Below are positions 14,840 to 18,565 of a stretch of 18,565 nucleotides of DNA, one piece after another. Position 1 is the stretch's first letter, and each line of letters opens with the position of its first letter. The notes below the pieces were generated by a model. That model ran no database searches. It had not been told where the DNA came from and worked only from the letters and a program-made list of their open reading frames with translations. A program made the position numbers and the translations under genes. The DNA comes from Methanobacteriaceae archaeon (GTDB lineage: Archaea > Methanobacteriota > Methanobacteria > Methanobacteriales > Methanobacteriaceae): positions 1-18,565 of the forward strand of contig JAUYBK010000040.1 in NCBI GenBank assembly GCA_030693105.1, written 5' to 3'.

Positions 14840-15325
14840 TTAAGGGTCTTTTTTCTTCATCTTTTTTTCTTGGAGGGCTCGTGTGAATTCCCGGTTGGCT
14901 TCCTCCACCATCTCCATCCGGTGCTTGTATTTGAGCTCCGGGCTTATCACCGGAACCTGCAGGTCAACCCTTCGCATGTCACTGGTGTACGGGGATCTTG
15001 GTTTTTTATATTTCTCATCCAGGGTGGACAGGTAGTGATAGGGAAGAAGAGATACATTCTCTCTATCAAAAAGGCTTTCCAGCTCTTCTGTGATGTTATT
15101 AAGGACACCCAGCGCCAGATTAAGCTCGGTAAAGTTAACCGGTTCTCTCTTCCCCATCTCCTGGAAGTCGATCTGGAATAAACCATCCAGGTACTCCTTA
15201 ATATCACCGTGCCAGTTCCGGAAATCGGCGCTGGGAAACACTAGTAAGTCTCTGCTTTTCAGGAACAATTGGGGTTTATATAACAGTATCTTCCTCTGGT
15301 CCATGATGCCGTAGCTGTAACGCAT
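14840..15325 (-). CDS. Polymerase-operon small protein 2, 161 residues
   Basis: A soluble, charged protein whose stop lies five bases before the polymerase gene's first ATG, so the two are cotranscribed and probably coupled. GAGGG lies upstream of its ATG. It ends in a strongly basic tail (LQEKKMKKKDP) that could touch nucleic acid. Residues 16-53 (YKPQLFLKS onward to LDGLFQIDF) align without gaps to YHPELFQEN onward to LDYIVKVDL in the preceding gene's product: the pattern YxPxLF, +6 hydrophobic F, F, then LD and D is shared. The two look like diverged paralogues. I do not recognise the family. The context suggests a partner of the polymerase, perhaps a processivity or recruitment factor; this is inference only. 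Confidence 0.75.
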   Translation of the reverse strand: MRYSYGIMDQRKILLYKPQLFLKSRDLLVFPSADFRNWHGDIKEYLDGLFQIDFQEMGKREPVNFTELNLALGVLNNITEELESLFDRENVSLLPYHYLSTLDEKYKKPRSPYTSDMRRVDLQVPVISPELKYKHRMEMVEEANREFTRALQEKKMKKKDP

Positions 15326-15339
15326 TTTTCAAAACCCTC

Positions 15340-15732
15340 TTAGTATAAGGGGTGAAAATGGGAAGCCTCCATGGTAGGGATAAGCTCCCTTTCAGCTACT
15401 GGCACCTGGTCCTGGGAACTTTGAATATGTTCATAAAGGTATGCGTCAAGGTATGATTGTAATGGTTCCTTTTTGAATATCAAATCCATATCCCGGTCTA
15501 TCCGGTGCACACTCCGCATGATCTTCGGCCAGTACCCCATCAATTTCCACTCTTCACTCCGGTCAAGATGCAGATCAACCTTAACAATATAATCTAACTG
15601 CCTCTGTATAGAGGTGTAAGTTCGGTTGAACTCTTCCCGGGTAAATATAATCACTTCTTCATTTTCCTGGAACAATTCTGGATGGTAAACTTCAGCAACC
15701 CTCCCCCTAGGCACACCTTCACTAACTCTCAT
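15340..15732 (-). CDS. Polymerase-operon small protein 1, 130 residues
   Basis: First gene of the operon, with a strong ribosome binding site (GGGAGGAGTGG) just before ATG 15732, and 14 bases between its stop and the next start. The protein is charged, rich in Glu, Arg and His, with no membrane segment. It shares the YxPxLF...F...LD...D pattern (about residues 16-54) with the following gene product, and the later IDRDMDLIFKKE resembles ITEELESLFDRE there. It lacks the basic tail. I do not recognise the family. Its position at the head of an operon ending in an atypical PolB suggests a role in DNA replication or repair. Confidence 0.75.
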   Translation of the reverse strand: MRVSEGVPRGRVAEVYHPELFQENEEVIIFTREEFNRTYTSIQRQLDYIVKVDLHLDRSEEWKLMGYWPKIMRSVHRIDRDMDLIFKKEPLQSYLDAYLYEHIQSSQDQVPVAERELIPTMEASHFHPLY

Positions 15733-15935
15733 AATCCACTCCTCCCTGATGTATAAACCTATGAGGTGATATCATCTGAGATTTGTCCTAGAGCATGTGA
15801 GAAGTAAAAAAAATTTTTCGTGAATCTTCAGTGAAAAATTCAATAATATTGTTTCGATTATAATAATAACATCAATCGGCTAAAGGGGTAGTCAAATATG
15901 TATAAGGTACGAAAATATAATGGGAGTACGTTTGT

Positions 15936-16277
15936 ATGAACTTAGTAGAGTATTCTAAGTCTGATGGCGTCGCTCTAGCTGATTTAATCAGAAAGGGGGA
16001 GGTGTCACCGAAAAGACTTGCATATCTTTTTTTAGAAGCAGTTGAAAAGGTCAACCCAAGAATCAATGCAGTCATAGAAGTCTACTTGGACCGTATCGAA
16101 TCTTTAGATGATCAAAAAGTTCCTGATAGTCCATTCGCTGGGGTGCCGTTCTTGATGAAGGACATTGGAGCCGGCGAAAGAGGACAGCATCAGGAAAGCG
16201 GATCTAAACTCATGAAAGGACATGTGGTAGATAATGACTCCTTCTTGACTATGCTTTTAAGGACATTAAAGAATTAA
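15936..16277 (+). pseudogene. Amidase-signature gene start fused to flavodoxin tail
   Basis: From ATG 15936 (GGGA 12 bases upstream) the frame encodes the first 100 or so residues of an amidase-signature enzyme (GatA/amidase superfamily): ALADLIRKGEVSPKRLA, the NPRINAVIE region, FAGVPFLMKDI with the first Lys of the Ser-cisSer-Lys triad, and QESGSKLMKGHVVDND. At about 16254-16259 the DNA changes into the flavodoxin tail, read in a different frame here, and the chain ends after MLLRTLKN. The glycine- and serine-rich catalytic core of the amidase is absent, so no activity is possible. The upstream part looks undamaged, suggesting a recent break. Confidence 0.8.
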
Positions 16278-16378
16278 GTGGACTAGCTCCCATTGAAACT
16301 CTAGGCGTAAGAGAAAAAGAAATCAAAGATGGTAATTACAAATGCCAAGTAGCTGAATTTGTTAAAAAAATCCAATAA
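16259..16378 (+). repeat. Flavodoxin 3' tail, copy 2 of 2
   Basis: Matches 5101-5220 at 115 of 120 positions and keeps the open flavodoxin tail frame to its TAA, with four of the five changes altering an amino acid. It has no flavodoxin start of its own. The similarity fades gradually downstream to about 16480. Confidence 0.9.
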
Positions 16379-16500
16379 ACTTTGAATCCTATTACCCGGA
16401 ATAAATCAATCCACCTCTTCTGGAGGTAACTTCAGGAGACACCCTCTATTCCATATCTTAGTGTAAATTATTTCACTTATATCCCTTTCAACCCCAGACT

Positions 16501-16674
16501 GTTTCAGCTATCCAAGAAGGGGACTACCTGGAAGTAACAATTAGAAAACTAAAGTACCTCAAAAGAATAGTTTGGATTTTCAGGAAAGAGTTACAACCCT
16601 ATGAGTTATCACATAGCCAAGCAATTGCAGATTATTCAGATAAAAATAAAAAAACAGAAAGTAAGAATTTTTAA
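16501..16674 (+). pseudogene. Possible C-terminal gene remnant
   Basis: An open stretch without a start codon reads VSAIQEGDYLEVTIRKLKYL then KRIVWIFRKELQPYELSHSQ, and continues to a TAA at 16672-16674. The EGDYLEV piece resembles the end of an AbrB/SpoVT-type DNA-binding domain, but the match is too short to trust. Stops and poor sequence lie upstream, so if real it is a 5'-truncated fragment in the same damaged region as the amidase-flavodoxin fusion. A T-rich minus-strand tract within it (complement of 16648-16654) could end the hsdR transcript. Confidence 0.25.
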
Positions 16675-16761
16675 AAAGCTGATGTCGGGTTTTTTCAGAA
16701 CCTGCCTGGATGTCGGAAGGCCATGAAAAAATACAACTCAAAAAATGGATATATGGCACGA

Positions 16762-17448
16762 TTAAATATCTAAATATGCTCCGTTTGCCCTCAACCATTC
16801 TTTTCTTTCTTTGTAGTCAGGAATAACAGATTCAACAAGTTCCCAGAATTTATCTGTATGATTTACTTCAATCAGATGAGCTAATTCATGGACAATTACA
16901 TAGTCAATTATTTTCATTGGAGCCATCATTATTTTCCAATGAAAATTAATGTATTTATCAGAACATGACCCCCATCTATTTCCTAACTCCATTATCCTCA
17001 ATAGAGGGGGATTAACACCCAATTTATTCTTAAAATATTTTATTCTGGTAGAAATATGAATTTTACCTTTACTTTTATAGAATTCTTTGAAATGTTCTTG
17101 GGCATCATCAGAAGAATCTTTATCTAGATAAAAACGTCCCTGTCTAAGAGTAAAGGGATTTTTTAGATTTTTAAGAATTTTTAATTTGTAAATCTTCCCT
17201 AAATATAAAAAGCCTTCTCCATTTTTAATTTCTCTTTGGACTTTGGTTTCATTGAGTTGGTCCATTTCTGATAAAGATTTATATATCCAATATCTTTTTT
17301 TCTCAATAATTTGGTTCAAATCATCTTCAGAAATTTTTTCGGGTGCAAGGACATTAACATCACCATTAGGCTCAACATAAATGCTAACAGTTTTCCTTTT
17401 GTTTCTTTGAAGATTGAAATCGATGTCCTGATATTTCATCTTTATCAT
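16762..17448 (-). CDS. YgjP-like zinc metallopeptidase (DUF45 family)
   Basis: A 228-residue soluble protein with the zinc site HELAH at 187-191 and a third ligand, H197, in NHTDKFW, preceded by the family's RWGSCS motif (158-163) and the N-terminal pattern KTVSIYVEPNGDVNVLAPEK (19-38). This is the YgjP/DUF45 metallopeptidase type. Its ATG overlaps the hsdR stop (ATGA at 17445-17448), so it is translated with HsdR. The link between this family and type I restriction genes is common in prokaryotes, and a role in controlling HsdR by proteolysis has been suggested by the context. No membrane segment or signal is seen, so it is probably cytosolic. Confidence 0.9.
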   Translation of the reverse strand: MIKMKYQDIDFNLQRNKRKTVSIYVEPNGDVNVLAPEKISEDDLNQIIEKKRYWIYKSLSEMDQLNETKVQREIKNGEGFLYLGKIYKLKILKNLKNPFTLRQGRFYLDKDSSDDAQEHFKEFYKSKGKIHISTRIKYFKNKLGVNPPLLRIMELGNRWGSCSDKYINFHWKIMMAPMKIIDYVIVHELAHLIEVNHTDKFWELVESVIPDYKERKEWLRANGAYLDI

Positions 17449-18565
17449 TTAAGCTCATCTCTCCTGTTTTTAGCAAGCTTCATGAAACAGGTGACAATTT
17501 TATCTTTTTTAAGATATAATTCTTCAATTCCAGAATCTATTAATATGTCATCAATATGGGACCTTAAACGTTTTATTCTGTGTGAATTTTCCCAAAAACC
17601 AACAATAGAACTTTCTTTAGAAATTTCATTAACTATTTGGATAATAATAACCGTTATTAGCTCATTATGTTCTTTTAAATTTTCATCATCTAACTTTAAT
17701 ATCTCTATAATTAAATCATGGAATGGTTTGTAGTTGTGATCTAATCCGGTTCCTTTGGTGGTTTTTTGTTGTCTATCTTTGATGTCTTCTCTTATTTCAC
17801 TGATTAATCTAACTTGTTCATCCCAATTATCTTCAAAATTATTTAAAATTTCTTCAAGTTTCTCACTCATTTTCTTATAAAATGCAGGATCTTTATTGTA
17901 ATTGACTTTACAGTGCTTTCTAACAGCATGTTCCATCTCAGAAGCTTTTGCTCTGGGATTTGGATCCTTTTCCAGTTCTTTAATGAAATCTTCAGATGTA
18001 ATTTCCACAGGTTCAATTTTAGGATTTATTCCCACAGATAGAAGGTACTTATCAATTAATTCTCTAACCTTTTTACCAGCACCCATAATGTTGATAGAGG
18101 TATCTCTAAATCTGTAACGTGCTCTGGCATGTATATGGCCAAATGCTTTCATCGGCGGAATATAGTCTTTAGCTGCTGGATTAGAAAGTAAAATGTCCAT
18201 ACTTTCCAGGAAAAGACGGAATTTAACACTGAAATCTGCCCTAACTTTAACATCTTTCAAGCATTGAAGACATTTTTCTAGAATTTCTATTCTTTTGGAT
18301 TGATCATCAATTTGATAGTTAACATACTCTTCAATTTCCTTAACAGAATTTTTCTGGAATAATTCGATTAATTTTTTATATCTCATCCGTAATTTAGGAA
18401 TTTCAACGGTTAAATCTAGGAAGACATGATCCAAGTCTAAATCATCATCAGAATAGGCATCCATGGCTTCTTTAAGGTGGTGAGTTATTCCAAAGTAATC
18501 AACAATCAATCCTATGTCTTTTCCTTTTTCTACCCGATTCACCCGTGCAATGGCCTGCAGGAGAG
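17445..18565 (-). CDS. hsdR: Type I restriction enzyme R subunit, C-terminal part (5' end outside window)
   Basis: The frame is open to the right edge. Its first visible residues, LLQAIARVNR, are helicase motif VI of HsdR translocases, so the nuclease and most of the SF2 motor lie outside the window. The remaining 370 or so residues are the charged helical C-terminal domain that docks on the methyltransferase core (SVKEIEEYVNYQ, then many Glu/Lys helices such as EILNNFEDNWDEQVRLISEI). The GTG at 18540-18542 lies inside motif VI and is not the start. HsdR hydrolyses ATP to reel in DNA and cleaves unmodified DNA. hsdM and hsdS would be expected beyond the right edge. The downstream metallopeptidase gene overlaps it by four bases. 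Confidence 0.9.
   Translation of the reverse strand, partial: LLQAIARVNRVEKGKDIGLIVDYFGITHHLKEAMDAYSDDDLDLDHVFLDLTVEIPKLRMRYKKLIELFQKNSVKEIEEYVNYQIDDQSKRIEILEKCLQCLKDVKVRADFSVKFRLFLESMDILLSNPAAKDYIPPMKAFGHIHARARYRFRDTSINIMGAGKKVRELIDKYLLSVGINPKIEPVEITSEDFIKELEKDPNPRAKASEMEHAVRKHCKVNYNKDPAFYKKMSEKLEEILNNFEDNWDEQVRLISEIREDIKDRQQKTTKGTGLDHNYKPFHDLIIEILKLDDENLKEHNELITVIIIQIVNEISKESSIVGFWENSHRIKRLRSHIDDILIDSGIEELYLKKDKIVTCFMKLAKNRRDELK

Noticed and set aside
18540..18542. GTG as the start of a separate 365-residue gene
   Set aside because: It falls inside helicase motif VI (QAIARVNR) and the frame stays open to the window edge, so it is internal to hsdR.

Overview
The window looks like a chromosomal segment of a mesophilic methanogenic archaeon of the order Methanobacteriales, probably Methanobacterium or a close relative. 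Three things point there: a two-repeat pseudomurein-binding protein (12546-13031), a family B DNA polymerase large subunit that ends just after motif C (the split polymerase arrangement known from Methanothermobacter), and AT-rich intergenic DNA with oligo-T terminators and GGTGAT/GGAGG-type ribosome binding sites, some followed by TTG starts.

Layout. 1-611: C-terminal part of a phospholipase D-like protein. 749-2197: B12-binding-type radical SAM protein with a perfect inverted repeat at its likely promoter. 2253-2399: 48-residue protein made of 11-residue repeats. 2516-4152: two-gene ABC exporter. 4338-5851: two small membrane proteins flanking a flavodoxin gene with a frameshift. 6189-6644: truncated phage-type HTH gene abutting an antisense, frameshifted ARPP-1-like remnant. 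6771-8517: tightly coupled operon of two DUF1538 membrane proteins and a PII-like protein. 8744-9733: more debris (start of a CPBP/CAAX-type protease, tail of an unknown gene, frameshifted start of an archaeal AAA ATPase) around an intact small membrane protein. 9764-9861: cluster of ACAATAC repeats. 10025-12420: two unknown small proteins, a minus-strand 53-residue membrane protein, and an alpha/beta hydrolase with an extra N-terminal domain. 12546-13031 (minus): pseudomurein-binding protein. 15732-13107 (minus): three-gene operon of two small, apparently paralogous proteins followed by the polymerase. 15936-16674: start of an amidase gene joined to a second copy of the flavodoxin gene tail, followed by another possible remnant. 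18565-16762 (minus): 3' end of hsdR, translationally coupled to a YgjP-like metallopeptidase gene.

The most interesting unit is the polymerase operon. The polymerase has Lys in place of the catalytic Asp of exonuclease motif I and Ser in place of the usual Asn of motif B, while the motif A and C aspartates remain. This suggests a proofreading-deficient accessory polymerase with two small partner proteins. The second candidate system is the DUF1538-DUF1538-PII operon, which looks like a two-subunit transporter or channel with a dedicated PII-type regulator. The rest of the interest lies in at least five broken genes, including a 120-bp flavodoxin tail present twice, 11 kb apart, with a lesion at almost the same position in both copies.
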